A DNA stretch of 64,000 nt from Paenalicyclobacillus macrosporangiidus (GTDB taxonomy: Bacteria; Bacillota; Bacilli; Alicyclobacillales; Alicyclobacillaceae), in NCBI RefSeq assembly GCF_900116805.1, contig NZ_FPBV01000002.1, positions 209,188 to 273,187 on the forward strand, read 5' to 3'. The notes beneath the pieces are model-generated. The model had not been told where the DNA came from. It worked only from the letters and a program-made list of their open reading frames with translations, and searched no databases. Shown one piece after another: positions 53,514 through 62,862 of the stretch (position 1 is its first letter; every line of letters starts with the position of its first letter). The position numbers were made by a program, and so were the translations under genes.

Positions 53514-54347
53514 TCACCGTTTCTTTGAAGCTTTCCTGGCGATGAGAATGACAAAGACAATCAATAATACGGTCGTGTACGGAAACGAAACGAGGCATGC
53601 GATCAATGCAGCAGCCAGTACGCCAAAAATCGCATAGGGAAGCCATTTGCGTCTTGGCTGGTACAATGGATTCGTGTCCGGTGGCCGATCCGCCGATGGT
53701 TGCTCCAACGGCTCCAGCGAAGCGGCCGGTTCAGCAGATGCACGCTTTGAACCAATGAACAATACTTCCTGTTCACGTGGACGCGGCAGAGCTCGATGAT
53801 TCACGATCTCAAGAAAGTATCTTGTGCCATCCCCAGCATCTTGATTCAGGAGTTCAATCGCATATTTGACATCGGAGTCGGCCCGGTGAGCCTTGTCCAC
53901 TTTGATCCCATGTGCCTCAAGCAGCTTCTGCAGTGCCTTCGTTTTAAATCCCTTCGCTGCCCAATTCACGTGCCTCATCGAACATTTCCATTTCTTTTCA
54001 GATGCCCACGGAAAGTCATAGATTAGGAAACCGCGATCGAAGGTCGCGTTGTGCGCGACAAGAAATTCCGCCGGCTCGATGATGGAGTGGATGCGCGCAT
54101 GATCAAATCTCTGCCCGGCCACATCCTCGTTCGTTATTCCGTGAATGCGGGTGGCTTCCCGCGGGATATCCCCACTGGGTTCCTGGAATCCGGTGTACGA
54201 ATCCACAATCTCCAGAATCTCTCCAGTATCCCGCTTGAAACGAAAAAGGGCCACCGAGAGCTGGATGATCTCGTCCACCCCAGCTCGGAGTCCCGTTGTT
54301 TCGATATCGATAAAAGCCGCCAGACCTTCCGGTGGTTTTTTCGCCAT
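53514..54347 (-). CDS. DEDDh 3'-5' exonuclease with C-terminal membrane anchor
   Basis: Residues 1-175 form a DnaQ-like exonuclease domain with all motifs: FIDIETTGL (Asp, Glu), VAHNATFDRGFLIYDF (Asp) and HRADSDVKYA (His-x4-Asp). A Pro/Glu/Ser-rich linker of about 45 residues follows, then two hydrophobic segments ending in KASKKR (YAIFGVLAAALIACLVSF and TTVLLIVFVILIA). Membrane-tethered members of this family are unusual. ATG 54347 is given; an in-frame ATG at 54371 is possible, neither having a strong site. The gene and flanks have clearly lower GC than neighbours, suggesting transfer. Confidence 0.82.
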   Translation of the reverse strand: MAKKPPEGLAAFIDIETTGLRAGVDEIIQLSVALFRFKRDTGEILEIVDSYTGFQEPSGDIPREATRIHGITNEDVAGQRFDHARIHSIIEPAEFLVAHNATFDRGFLIYDFPWASEKKWKCSMRHVNWAAKGFKTKALQKLLEAHGIKVDKAHRADSDVKYAIELLNQDAGDGTRYFLEIVNHRALPRPREQEVLFIGSKRASAEPAASLEPLEQPSADRPPDTNPLYQPRRKWLPYAIFGVLAAALIACLVSFPYTTVLLIVFVILIARKASKKR

Positions 54348-54371
54348 GTGTCCATCCCATTCCGCATGCAT

Positions 54372-54910
54372 GATGTGCCGAGATCAGTATATCGTGACGA
54401 GCGCCTCTGGTTCTGCGAGTCGCGCCAGTTCCTCGACCATGACACCCTTAAGAACGCCACTACACCAGGGTGCGTCATCTTGAGGTTACTATATTTGGGC
54501 AACCAAATCCCGTTGTTAAGGTAACATTCGACGACAGAGTCCAATGGGATTGGTTGGTAGCGGTCGGGGTACTGTAATATCGTCGGGCCCCAGTGGGGGT
54601 TTGGACAAACCAGTCTCTCCCGAGCCAGTCAGTCCGTACAAACCGGCCGCCTTCCAATCTGCCCATCCGCGTCCCCGGCAGCCCATCCCCTTATAATAAG
54701 GGCGTAACCAATCCGCACAGACGGGCGCCAAGCGGGGTACCCCTGCGCGGCCCGTGTCCGGGTCCTCCCGCACAGCCCGTGCTCCCGGGTGATGCGGCCC
54801 AGCTCGGCCTAGCTCGGCCACCCCGAAGCAAACCCGGTTGCCCCCAGGGCCGCCGTTCATCCCCGCCCCACTTGAGCCCGCCTGTGGGCGTAGGAGGTGT
54901 CCCGATATCC
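54372..54910. other. long intergenic region with several palindromes
   Basis: About 540 bases between divergent genes. The left half is AT-rich like the exonuclease gene. Palindromes are GGTTTG-GA-CAAACC (54598-54611), CCCTTAT-A-ATAAGGG (54688-54702) and GGGGTACCCC (54734-54743). I see no T-box, riboswitch or gene that I can support. Confidence 0.55.
54688..54702 (+). promoter_or_regulatory. perfect palindrome upstream of the Gfo/Idh/MocA gene
   Basis: CCCTTAT-A-ATAAGGG, perfect over 15 bases, 208 bases before the start. It contains TATAAT and could overlap a promoter; the binding protein is unknown. Confidence 0.4.
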
Positions 54911-56176
54911 ATGCAAGCCAACGAAGCGGTGCGGCAGCCCGCACAGTCCAACCACACCGCGCCCCTGCGCATCGGCATCGCCGGCGCCGGCGCCTTCGCC
55001 GTGTTCCTCGCCGAGAGCCTCGCGCCCCTGCCCGCGTGCCGGCTCGTGGCCGTGGCCGGACGGACCCCCGCCAAGCGGCAGGCGGTGTTGAACGCCTGGC
55101 GATCCCGCCGGCCCCCCACCCTGATGCCCACCGATCCGGAGCCCACCATGTTCGACGACGCCCGCGATCTCGCGGTCGCCGAGGGGGTGGACGCCGTACT
55201 GATTGCCACGCCGCCCCACCTGCACGCGCCGCTGGCCGAAGCGGCCATCGCCGCAGGCAAGCATGTCCTGCTCGAAAAGCCCGGCGCCCTGCGGGCCGCC
55301 GACCTGCAGCGGGCCGCCGACATGGCCCGCGAACGCCAGCGGGCGCTGCTCGTCAACCTGGTCATGCCGCACAGTCCCATCGTGCAGGCCGTTCAGGCCC
55401 TGATGACCGCCGGCGCCTTGGGCCCTGCCGACATGGCCGTGCTGCACAACCAGGTCCATCAGGTGCAGGACGGCCACTGGTTCTGGGATGCCCGGCAAAG
55501 CGGCGGCATCCTGGTGGAACACGGCGTCCACTTCTTCGAGGTGGGCCGGCGCTGGTTCGGCCAGCCCGTCGCGTGGCACGCAGGGGCCGCCGCAACCGAT
55601 GCAGCCGTCGCGGCTCAGGTCTCCCAAGCCGACGCTTCTGTCCCGGCTCGGGTGTGGGCGACCGTGATCCACGAAGGCGGCGGAGCCCAAGTGCCTGTCC
55701 ACTACTACCACGGCTTCGTCCGGCCCCAGGAGGTCCCGGAGGACACCGCGTGGCAGATCCTGTGCCGTTATGGCCGCGTGAACGTGTACGGGTGGGTGCC
55801 GACGCGGCTCGAGATTGAGGGGACCGTGCCGGCAACGCTGGCCCCCGCCGTGGAGCAGATCCTCGACGCCCTGCCGCTCGAGCCCTCCATCGAGGCCATG
55901 TCCGGCTTCCACAACGCCGTCCAAGCGCTGACGCAGGCCGGCGCCGCTGGCCATCCCGCGCCGTCCCCGGACTCCCGCGTCCCTGTGCGGCGTGTCGTGG
56001 AACTGCGGGATCGACAGGGTTGGTACACCGCCCTTGTGCAGGCGCGCTTTCTCGATCTCCTCCAAGCCGCCCGCCAACCGGGCTTCCGCGGCCTCGTCAC
56101 CGCCGAGGACGCCATCGCCGACCTGGCCCTCGCCGAGGCGTGCACGAAGGCGTGCGCGATCCCGCTCTCGCCCTGA
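54911..56176 (+). CDS. Gfo/Idh/MocA-family NAD(P)-dependent oxidoreductase
   Basis: A 421-residue sugar-oxidoreductase-like protein. The nucleotide motif IGIAGAGAFAVFLAESL is preceded by 20 extra residues. EKP in HVLLEKPGALRAADL is the conserved catalytic-lysine motif, and FFEVGRRWFGQPVAW with GGILVEHGVHF gives the substrate histidine region. ATG 54911 lies 12 bases after AGGAGG. The gene is monocistronic; the substrate is not predictable. Confidence 0.88.
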   Translation: MQANEAVRQPAQSNHTAPLRIGIAGAGAFAVFLAESLAPLPACRLVAVAGRTPAKRQAVLNAWRSRRPPTLMPTDPEPTMFDDARDLAVAEGVDAVLIATPPHLHAPLAEAAIAAGKHVLLEKPGALRAADLQRAADMARERQRALLVNLVMPHSPIVQAVQALMTAGALGPADMAVLHNQVHQVQDGHWFWDARQSGGILVEHGVHFFEVGRRWFGQPVAWHAGAAATDAAVAAQVSQADASVPARVWATVIHEGGGAQVPVHYYHGFVRPQEVPEDTAWQILCRYGRVNVYGWVPTRLEIEGTVPATLAPAVEQILDALPLEPSIEAMSGFHNAVQALTQAGAAGHPAPSPDSRVPVRRVVELRDRQGWYTALVQARFLDLLQAARQPGFRGLVTAEDAIADLALAEACTKACAIPLSP

Positions 56177-56301
56177 CCCCGCCCCGGCGCCCGCATCACC
56201 CGCCCCGGGGCCCAACTCCCCGGTCATCCCCCGGCCCCAAATGCCCCAAATTCACGAAAGGCGGCGCACCGCCCGGGCACGCCGCCTCCATTTCACCGCG
56301 C

Positions 56302-56742
56302 TTACGCCAGCTCCCGCTGCACAAATTCCGCCAGCGCCGCCTCGTCCTGAATCGACTTCACCTGCGCCACGAAATCCTCGTGCATCAGCTTGCGCGCGAG
56401 CTTCGCCAGAATCTGCAGGTGCTCCGCGTGGCTTTCCTCCGGCACCAGGATGAGGAACAGCACCGATACCGGCGCCCCGTCCATCGCCTTCCAGTCGATC
56501 GGCCGCGCCAACCGCCCATACAGCAGCGCCGGCTCGCGCACCCCACTCGACTTGCCGTGCGGAATGGCGATCCCGTTGCCGAACCCGGTCGTCCCCTCCT
56601 CCTCCCGGTGCAACACCGCCGCCACCACCGCATCCACGTCCGCCACCTTGCCCAGCCGTTGCGCCTGCTCGACCAGGTACTGCACCGCTTCCCGCTGCGA
56701 TTCCGCCGGCACCTCGAAAAACACCTGCTCACGCATCAGCAC
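56302..56742 (-). CDS. fruB: PTS fructose-type EIIA component
   Basis: A 146-residue EIIA of the fructose/mannitol family that passes phosphate from HPr to the sugar-specific EIIB. The phosphorylated histidine (about His62) is in GIAIPHGKSS, and LIDWKA-type context AMDGAPVSVLFLILVPE is typical. GTG 56742 is 7 bases from GGGAGGG. It diverges from fruR-fruK-fruA, which lack an EIIA domain, so it almost certainly serves that permease. Confidence 0.92.
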   Translation of the reverse strand: MLMREQVFFEVPAESQREAVQYLVEQAQRLGKVADVDAVVAAVLHREEEGTTGFGNGIAIPHGKSSGVREPALLYGRLARPIDWKAMDGAPVSVLFLILVPEESHAEHLQILAKLARKLMHEDFVAQVKSIQDEAALAEFVQRELA

Positions 56743-56828
56743 GCCGATCCCTCCCCGAATCCTCTTCCCGTCCGAACCGCGCCCGGACTGCCGGCCCGCG
56801 GAATGCCGGGAATGGACATTCTGTTGAA

Positions 56829-56885
56829 TTGACACCCCGTATGGTACACTCTAAAATGAGCACAATCAAGCACAAACGAGCACAA
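56829..56885 (+). promoter_or_regulatory. fruR promoter with three phased operator repeats
   Basis: TTGACA (56829-56834), 17 bases, TAAAAT (56852-56857). Directly after it, three copies of RAGCACAA start at 56858, 56868 and 56878, exactly 10 bases apart, on one face of the helix over the transcription start. Tandem repeats of this kind are typical DeoR-family operators. Confidence 0.8.
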
Positions 56886-56946
56886 AAACGCGCACTCACG
56901 ACCTCGAAAACGCATCCAATGCACCGCGTCCAAGGAGGTGGCTCCC

Positions 56947-57768
56947 GTGTTCGCCGACGAGCGCAAGGCGCGCATCCTCGAATCCCTAAACGCCCAGGGG
57001 CGCGCGACCGTGGCCGATCTGGCTCGCCGATTGGGCGTGTCCGCGTCGACCATCCGGCGTGACCTCCAAGATCTCGAGACCCTCGGCCTCCTGCGGCGTG
57101 CCCACGGCGGCGCCGTTGCGGCCCACGTGGCCGCCTTCGAGCCGTCAGTTCAGGAAAAGAATGTTCAACACCCTGCTGAAAAATTCGCCATCGGGCAAGC
57201 CGCGGCGCGGTTGGTGAATCCGGGGGACACCGTCCTGATGGACGCCGGGACCACCACGTTGCAGGTCGCGCGGCACCTGTCCGCGCCCGTCACCGTGATC
57301 ACCAACAGCGTCGACGTGGCGCGAGAGATGAGCGATCGTCCGGGCGTGCACCTGATGCTCGTCGGCGGCGAGCTGCGCCCCGCCACCGGCGCCCTCGTCG
57401 GCCCTTGGGCGGAGGCTGCGCTCGCGCGCGTCCATGTGGACATCCTGTTCTTAGGAGCCAACGGGATAGATCCTGCACGCGGCATCACCACCCCCCATCC
57501 CCTGGAGGCGGCGGTCAAGGCGGCGATGGTGCGATCCGCCCGCCGGATCATCCTGGTGGCCGATCACAGCAAATCCGGCCAGGTCTCCCTGATGCAGGTG
57601 TGCACCCTGGGCGAGGTGGACACGTGGGTCACGGACCAGGCGCCCCCGCTTGACATCGCGGCGGCCTGCCAATCGCTCGGCGTGGAGGTCCTCGTCGCGC
57701 CGCCCGCGCCGCTGCCGGCCGATGGGGAAGATCGCGGAGAGAGACAGACAGGAGAGATGCATGCATGA
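56947..57768 (+). CDS. fruR: DeoR-family repressor of the fructose operon
   Basis: A 273-residue repressor. The N-terminal HTH is VADLARRLGVSASTIRRDLQ, with the DeoR signature LGLLRRAHGGAV. The C-terminal DeoRC sensor has VNPGDTVLMDAGTTTLQVAR and VDILFLGANGIDPARGIT, which bind a sugar phosphate, probably fructose 1-phosphate. GTG 56947 is 8 bases from AAGGAGGT. It overlaps fruK by ATGA and probably represses its own operon at the three upstream repeats. Confidence 0.93.
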   Translation: MFADERKARILESLNAQGRATVADLARRLGVSASTIRRDLQDLETLGLLRRAHGGAVAAHVAAFEPSVQEKNVQHPAEKFAIGQAAARLVNPGDTVLMDAGTTTLQVARHLSAPVTVITNSVDVAREMSDRPGVHLMLVGGELRPATGALVGPWAEAALARVHVDILFLGANGIDPARGITTPHPLEAAVKAAMVRSARRIILVADHSKSGQVSLMQVCTLGEVDTWVTDQAPPLDIAAACQSLGVEVLVAPPAPLPADGEDRGERQTGEMHA

Positions 57769-58817
57769 CACACCCAGATGTACCGACGGGCGGCGTGACC
57801 CCCGCGGCACGCGTGAACGCGGGCCCCGCGCAGGCCCCCGCCGAACGCGGGCACGAGACCCCTGGGGAGACATCCGGACCCCCCCGTGTTGTGACCGTGA
57901 CCGTCAACCCGGCGGTGGACCTGTTCCTCGAGGTCCATCGCCTCACGCCGGGCACCCTGCACCGCGTACCCACCCCGCGATTGGACGCGGGCGGCAAGGG
58001 CATCAACGTCGCCAAGGCGCTGCGCGCGTTCGGCGTGCCGGTCGCGGCCACCGGCTTCCTCGGGGGATCGCGCGGGGCCTGGATCCGGGAGGTGTTGGCG
58101 GGGATCGGCGTGATCGACGAATTCGTCTCGATCCCGTCGGAGACCCGCCTCAACGTCAAAGTCGTGGACTCGGCAGGCCAGCTGACGGAGCTCAACACCC
58201 CTGCCCCGCCGTTGCCCGAAGCCGCGCGGCAGGCGCTCGCGGACCGAATCCATCAGATCTCCTTCCCGGGCACCTGGGTGGCGTTCTGCGGCAACCTGCC
58301 TGCCGCCTTCCCGGCCGGGTGGTACCGGGAGCAGGTGGCGCGGGCGCGACGGCGCGGCGTGCGCACGGTGCTCGACGCGAGCGGTGAAGCCCTGCGCGAG
58401 GGCGTTGCCGCCGGGCCGGACCTGGTGAAGCCGAACCGGGACGAGCTGGAGCAGTTGGCGGGCCACCCTGTGCGGTCGCGCGAGGACGCTCTGGCGGCGG
58501 CCCGCCGGCTGCACGAGGCGGGGGTGGGCACCGTGATTGCCTCCCTCGGCGGCGACGGGCTGGTGGCGGTGAGCGCGGCGGGTGCCGTACAGATCCGCGT
58601 GCCGCGCGTGCCGGTCGTCTCGGCGGTCGGCGCGGGCGACACGGTGGTGGCGGCGTATCTGGCGGCGCAGCTCCGGGGTCTGCGCTTTGTCGAAGCGGTG
58701 CGGTTCGCGGCCGCGGCCGGGACGGCGGCCGTGATGCAGAGCGGATCGGGCCGGCCCAAGATGGCGGACATCGAGGCGCTGATGGACAAGCTGGAGATAC
58801 AGGAGGGCATCGCATGA
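57765..58817 (+). CDS. fruK: 1-phosphofructokinase
   Basis: Phosphorylates fructose 1-phosphate to fructose 1,6-bisphosphate. The 350-residue protein carries the PfkB layout: VNPAVDLFLEVHRL at the start of the domain, RLDAGGKGINVAKALRAFG and VSAVGAGDTVVAAYLA with the catalytic aspartate. About 40 extra residues (Pro/Ala/Gly-rich) precede the usual N-terminus; the ATG overlapping the fruR stop makes this start likely. Its stop overlaps the fruA ATG. Confidence 0.94.
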   Translation: MTHPDVPTGGVTPAARVNAGPAQAPAERGHETPGETSGPPRVVTVTVNPAVDLFLEVHRLTPGTLHRVPTPRLDAGGKGINVAKALRAFGVPVAATGFLGGSRGAWIREVLAGIGVIDEFVSIPSETRLNVKVVDSAGQLTELNTPAPPLPEAARQALADRIHQISFPGTWVAFCGNLPAAFPAGWYREQVARARRRGVRTVLDASGEALREGVAAGPDLVKPNRDELEQLAGHPVRSREDALAAARRLHEAGVGTVIASLGGDGLVAVSAAGAVQIRVPRVPVVSAVGAGDTVVAAYLAAQLRGLRFVEAVRFAAAAGTAAVMQSGSGRPKMADIEALMDKLEIQEGIA

Positions 58818-60265
58818 AGCGGATTGTGGCAGTGACGGCCTGCCCGACGGGGATCGCGCACACGTACATGGCGCAGGAAGCCCTGCAGCAGGCGGCCAAA
58901 CAGATGGGCTTTGACATCAAGGTGGAGACGCAGGGCGCAGCGGGCGTGGAGAACCGGCTGACGGACGAAGACATCGCCGCGGCGGACGCGGTCATCATCG
59001 CCGCCGACAAGAAGGTGGACCTGGACCGGTTCGCGGGCAAACGGCTGTTGGAGACGTCGGTCTCCAGCGCCATCAAGGACGCGAAGGGGCTGATTGAGGC
59101 CTCGTTGGCGCAGCCGGTGTTCGGCGCAGGCGGCGCGGGATCGAACGCGGCGCAGTTCGCGGGCCAGGCGAGCGCGGACTACTTGGCGCGGGTGCAGCAG
59201 GGAAAGGCGGAGAAGAAGGCGCAGATGCCGGCGGTGTACCGGCACCTGATGAACGGCGTGTCTCACATGCTGCCGCTGGTCGTCGCGGGCGGGATTTTCA
59301 TCGCGTTGTCCTTCGCGATCGACATCGAAAATAAAGCGCCGCTGGCGCAGGCGTTCATGAACATCGGCGGCGGCTCGGCATTCGCGTTGTTTGTGCCGAT
59401 CCTGTCGGCGTACATCGCCATGTCCATCGCCGATCGGCCGGGGCTCGCGCCGGGCCTGGTGGGCGGCTGGATCGGCACGCAGGGCGCGATGTACGGCCAC
59501 CAGGGGGCCAGCGCGGGGTACCTGGGCGGCATCCTCGCCGGCTTTCTCGCGGGCTACGTGACGAAGTGGCTGCGCGACGCCATCCGCCTGCCCCGCACCC
59601 TGGAAGGCATCAAGCCGGTGCTGCTCCTGCCGGTGTTGTCCGTCGGCATTGTCGGCCTGCTGATGATCTACGTGATCGGCCGGCCGGTGGCCTGGCTGAT
59701 GCAGGCGATGACCAACGGATTGGCGCACATGGGCGCCACGGGTTCCGCCGGCCTCGGCCTCTTGCTCGGCGCGATGATGGCGTTCGACATGGGCGGCCCG
59801 GTCAACAAGGTGGCGTACTTCTTCGCGGCCGGCCTGGTCGCGACGCACACGCCGGTGGCGGAGACCATCATGGCCGCAGTGATGGGCGCGGGCATGACGC
59901 CGCCGCTGGGTCTCGCCTTGGCGACGTTCCTCAACGGCCGCAAGTTCTACCGTGAGGAGCGCGACGCGGGCAAGGCGGCGCTCATCCTGGGGCTGTGCTT
60001 CATCACCGAGGGGGCCATCCCGTTTGCCTCCAACGACCCGCTCCGGGTCATCCCGTCCATCATCGCCGGCTCTGCGGTGACCGGGGCCCTGACCATGCTG
60101 TTTCACTCGACTCTGCCGGCTCCGCACGGCGGCGTGTTCGTCTTCCCGCTGATGGGCAACCTGGGCCTGTACTGTGTGGCCATCGTGATCGGCACTGTGA
60201 TCACCGCACTGCTCACGCTCGCCTTGAAGCGCCGCGTGGACAACGTGGAGGGTCAGGAGGCCTGA
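58814..60265 (+). CDS. fruA: PTS fructose permease EIIBC
   Basis: A 483-residue fructose transporter. The N-terminal EIIB domain (1-100) has phosphorylated Cys10 in AVTACPTGIAHTYMA. The EIIC domain (about 140-470, about 9 segments) has PLVVAGGIFIALSFAID, AFDMGGPVNKVAYFFAAG and FCFITEGAIPFA-type LGLCFITEGAIPFASNDPLR. There is no EIIA domain; it is supplied by the divergent gene at 56302. It imports fructose as fructose 1-phosphate. Confidence 0.95.
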   Translation: MKRIVAVTACPTGIAHTYMAQEALQQAAKQMGFDIKVETQGAAGVENRLTDEDIAAADAVIIAADKKVDLDRFAGKRLLETSVSSAIKDAKGLIEASLAQPVFGAGGAGSNAAQFAGQASADYLARVQQGKAEKKAQMPAVYRHLMNGVSHMLPLVVAGGIFIALSFAIDIENKAPLAQAFMNIGGGSAFALFVPILSAYIAMSIADRPGLAPGLVGGWIGTQGAMYGHQGASAGYLGGILAGFLAGYVTKWLRDAIRLPRTLEGIKPVLLLPVLSVGIVGLLMIYVIGRPVAWLMQAMTNGLAHMGATGSAGLGLLLGAMMAFDMGGPVNKVAYFFAAGLVATHTPVAETIMAAVMGAGMTPPLGLALATFLNGRKFYREERDAGKAALILGLCFITEGAIPFASNDPLRVIPSIIAGSAVTGALTMLFHSTLPAPHGGVFVFPLMGNLGLYCVAIVIGTVITALLTLALKRRVDNVEGQEA

Positions 60266-60281
60266 GGCAACTCGATGGACA

Positions 60282-60312
60282 GGGCGGGCCATGGGCCCGC
60301 CCTTCCTTTTTA
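60282..60312 (+). terminator. rho-independent terminator of the fructose operon
   Basis: GGGCGGGCC / GGCCCGCCC stem with a 3-base loop (60282-60302), then TTCCTTTTTT. It lies 17 bases after fruA. Confidence 0.9.
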
Positions 60313-60365
60313 TAAGGCGGCCCCCACGGCCCGCCCTTGTGCGCTACAGCCTGCTGCTTCCCACG

Positions 60366-61607
60366 TCACACCGTTTCCGCCCACAGCCCCCGGCGGAGGA
60401 TCGGCACCGTGCGGCCGTCGCGCGTCGTCGCCTCCACATCCAATTGATCCGAGCCAATCATGAAATCCACGTGCACCAGACTGTCGTTGAGGCCGTACGC
60501 CTCCCAGTCGCTCTGGGCCAACGACTGGCCGCCCTCCACCAGCGGATACGCCTTCCCGATGGCCAGGTGGCAAGACGCGTTCTCGTCGAACAGCGTGTTG
60601 TAGAACAGCACACCCCGCCGCGCAATCGGCGAATCCGCCGGCACCAGGGCCACCTCGCCCAGGTAATGGCTCCCCTCGTCCGATTCGATCACGCTCCGCA
60701 ACGCATCCCCGCCCACCTTCGCGTGGTACTCGACGATGCGCCCGTTCTCGAAGCGAAGCTGAATGCCGTCGATGAGGGAGCCCGCGTGATTCAACGGCAT
60801 CGTGCTCGACACCACGCCGTTGACGCCCGTCTTCAGCGGCGCTGCGTACACCTCTTCCGTCGGGATGTTGGCGACGAACTCCACCCCCTGCGGCGTGCGG
60901 CTCCCCGCGGCTTTCCAGTAGTGGCCCGGATGGAACTCAATCGTCAGGTCCGTCCCCGGCCCCTTGTAGTGCAGCGACCGGATGCCGAGCCCGTTGATCC
61001 AATCGGCCCGCCGCCGCAGGTCCGCCAGGTGCTTCTGCCAGTCGGCCACCGGATCTTCCCCGTCCGCCCTCGCGCAGGCCAGGATGGCCTGCCACAAGGC
61101 CGGCACCCGCTCCGCCTCCGGCAGGTTCGGAAACACCTTGTCCGCCCACGCCTGCGTCGGCGCCGACACCAGGGTCCAACTGTATTCGTCGTTCGTCCGC
61201 CGATCGTTGAACGGCTTGAAGATACTCGTCAGCGTGCGGTCGAATTGGGTGACGCGCGCGTGATCGATCCCGCTGTACAATTCCGGATCCGACGCCGGGA
61301 TGGCAATGAAGGCCGCCCCTTCGGCCGCCAGGCGCTCCACCCACGCCGCGCGGCTGCGGGCGCGCGCTTCCCAGGTCGCCACGTCCCCGCGGCGGACCGT
61401 CTCCCGGATCCACGCCTCGTCGCCCCAGTCCACCTCCACAAAGCGAGCCCCTGCCTCGTAGGCCACCTCCGTCAGCAGGCGGGCGAACTCGGCATGCTCG
61501 GGGTACACCTGCCGCTTCCCGTAGCCAATCACCAGGTGTTGGCCCCGCTGCAGGTTCACCCCCACCTTCACCGCCAACTCCGCGTATTTTCTCAGTTGCT
61601 CTCGCAC
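60366..61607 (-). CDS. M29-family aminopeptidase (AmpS/PepS)
   Basis: A 413-residue zinc aminopeptidase of the thermophilic M29 family. Metal-binding and catalytic regions are visible in NIPTEEVYAAPLKTGVNG, VVEYHAKVGGD-type IVEYHAKVGGDALRSVI, EGSHYLGEVALVP and LVHVDFMIGSDQLDV. The GTG start is 9 bases from AGGAG. It converges on the fructose operon, with the terminator between. Confidence 0.93.
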   Translation of the reverse strand: MREQLRKYAELAVKVGVNLQRGQHLVIGYGKRQVYPEHAEFARLLTEVAYEAGARFVEVDWGDEAWIRETVRRGDVATWEARARSRAAWVERLAAEGAAFIAIPASDPELYSGIDHARVTQFDRTLTSIFKPFNDRRTNDEYSWTLVSAPTQAWADKVFPNLPEAERVPALWQAILACARADGEDPVADWQKHLADLRRRADWINGLGIRSLHYKGPGTDLTIEFHPGHYWKAAGSRTPQGVEFVANIPTEEVYAAPLKTGVNGVVSSTMPLNHAGSLIDGIQLRFENGRIVEYHAKVGGDALRSVIESDEGSHYLGEVALVPADSPIARRGVLFYNTLFDENASCHLAIGKAYPLVEGGQSLAQSDWEAYGLNDSLVHVDFMIGSDQLDVEATTRDGRTVPILRRGLWAETV

Positions 61608-61778
61608 CGCACGTCACTCCTCTTTTCGGCACCAGGAAGTACCAAGATGCGTATACAGTCGCGTCTTCTTATCGTAGCCGAAACGGAGCCGGAAAGCGAG
61701 TTCCCGCGATCACTCAGCTAAAATCTTACCGAGAGGAGGTCGGCACACTCACAACGAAATCTTACCGAAGGGATCGCG

Positions 61779-62794
61779 GTGCGGATGTCCATGGAGAGTC
61801 GCCGAGAGTACCTGAATGCAATGCGGGTCCGGTATCTGAAGGCCGCTTCGAGACAGGAAAAATCCCGAATATTGGATGAGCTGGAGGCAACACTTGGATA
61901 CGCTCGCAAGTATGCGATTGCCGTGATGAAGCCTAAGCCAGACCACGACAGGCCCCGTACAAAGCGCAAGCGTCCTCTTCGGTACCTGGATGCAATGCCG
62001 GTTGTACAGGTCGTTTGGGAAGCGCTGGACTATCCTTGTGCGGAACGCTTGCACCCCGTCCTATTGGCCACTGCCGAGCAGCTGGCTAGACACGGGGAGA
62101 TCCAACTCACACCGGAACTACGCCGTCAACTGCAGGCGATCAGCCGTGCGACGTTGGCCCGCCGTATCGCCAAGTGGAGCAAACCCGGCGCCAAGCATGT
62201 TCCATCTGGGAAACGTCCCTCGAGGCCGCTCTGCGGCGCATCTTGGCTGCATGGCCCTACGATGTGTGGGGCATACACTCCGACAACGGCTCGGAGTTTA
62301 TCAACAACCACCTGACGCGCTTTGCCAAGGCACGCGACCTGTCATTCACGAGGAGCCGCCCATATCACAAGAACGACAACGCCCATGTGGAGCAGAAAAA
62401 CCGTTTCCTGATGCGGGAAATCGTCGGTTACGAACGTTACGACACGCCTGAGCACGTGTCCTGGCTAAACACCGTCTACGCTTGGCTCGATGTATACGCC
62501 AACGCCTGCCTGCCTATGCGTAAGGTCGTCCGCAAGACGCGGGAAGGCGCCCGGGTACATAAGCGGTACGACATCGCCAGAACACCGCTGCAGAGGGCCT
62601 TGGAGTCAGGTGTCATCACTGAGGACAGGCAACAGCCATGGGCGGACTGGGCGTCGTCACTGAACCCCTTACAGCTCCGCAGGCAACTCGTGACCCTTCT
62701 GGCCCAGGGGCCAGAAGGGGCGAACGTAACGCCCGTTCCAGTCCCCACACCTGTGTGGACAACAGACCAAACGAGACATAGCCAGGCACACTGA
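61779..62794 (+). pseudogene. DDE-type (integrase-core) transposase, internally deleted and frameshifted
   Basis: The first part (61779-62200) reads MRMSMESRREYLNAMRVRYL and continues through a DNA-binding region to ARRIAKWSKPGAKHVP. The second part (about 62200-62794), in another frame, reads GIHSDNGSEFINNHLTRFAK and HKNDNAHVEQKNRFLMRE, the second catalytic Asp and the Glu of an integrase core. The middle, which should hold the first catalytic Asp and about 90 residues, is missing. The protein cannot be active. Confidence 0.8.
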
Positions 62795-62808
62795 CAGAAG
62801 GGCGCTTA

Positions 62809-62862
62809 GGGCCTGTGGATTCGATGGACAACTCTACGAGTTGCCCACAGCTCCACAGGCCC
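62809..62862 (+). repeat. long hairpin inside the insertion sequence
   Basis: GGGCCTGTGGA (62809-62819) and TCCACAGGCCC (62852-62862) form an 11-base-pair outer stem; CAACTC / GAGTTG forms an inner stem. It lies just after the transposase and may act as its terminator or as a subterminal structure. Confidence 0.6.

Noticed and set aside
54541..54910. T-box leader before the oxidoreductase gene
   Set aside because: GGGGTACCCC recalls a T-box antiterminator bulge, but the conserved surrounding sequence, specifier stem and terminator are not visible.
58253..60292. Minus-strand frame of 679 codons over fruK-fruA
   Set aside because: Antisense shadow; the fruA active-site Cys and fruK motifs are on the plus strand.
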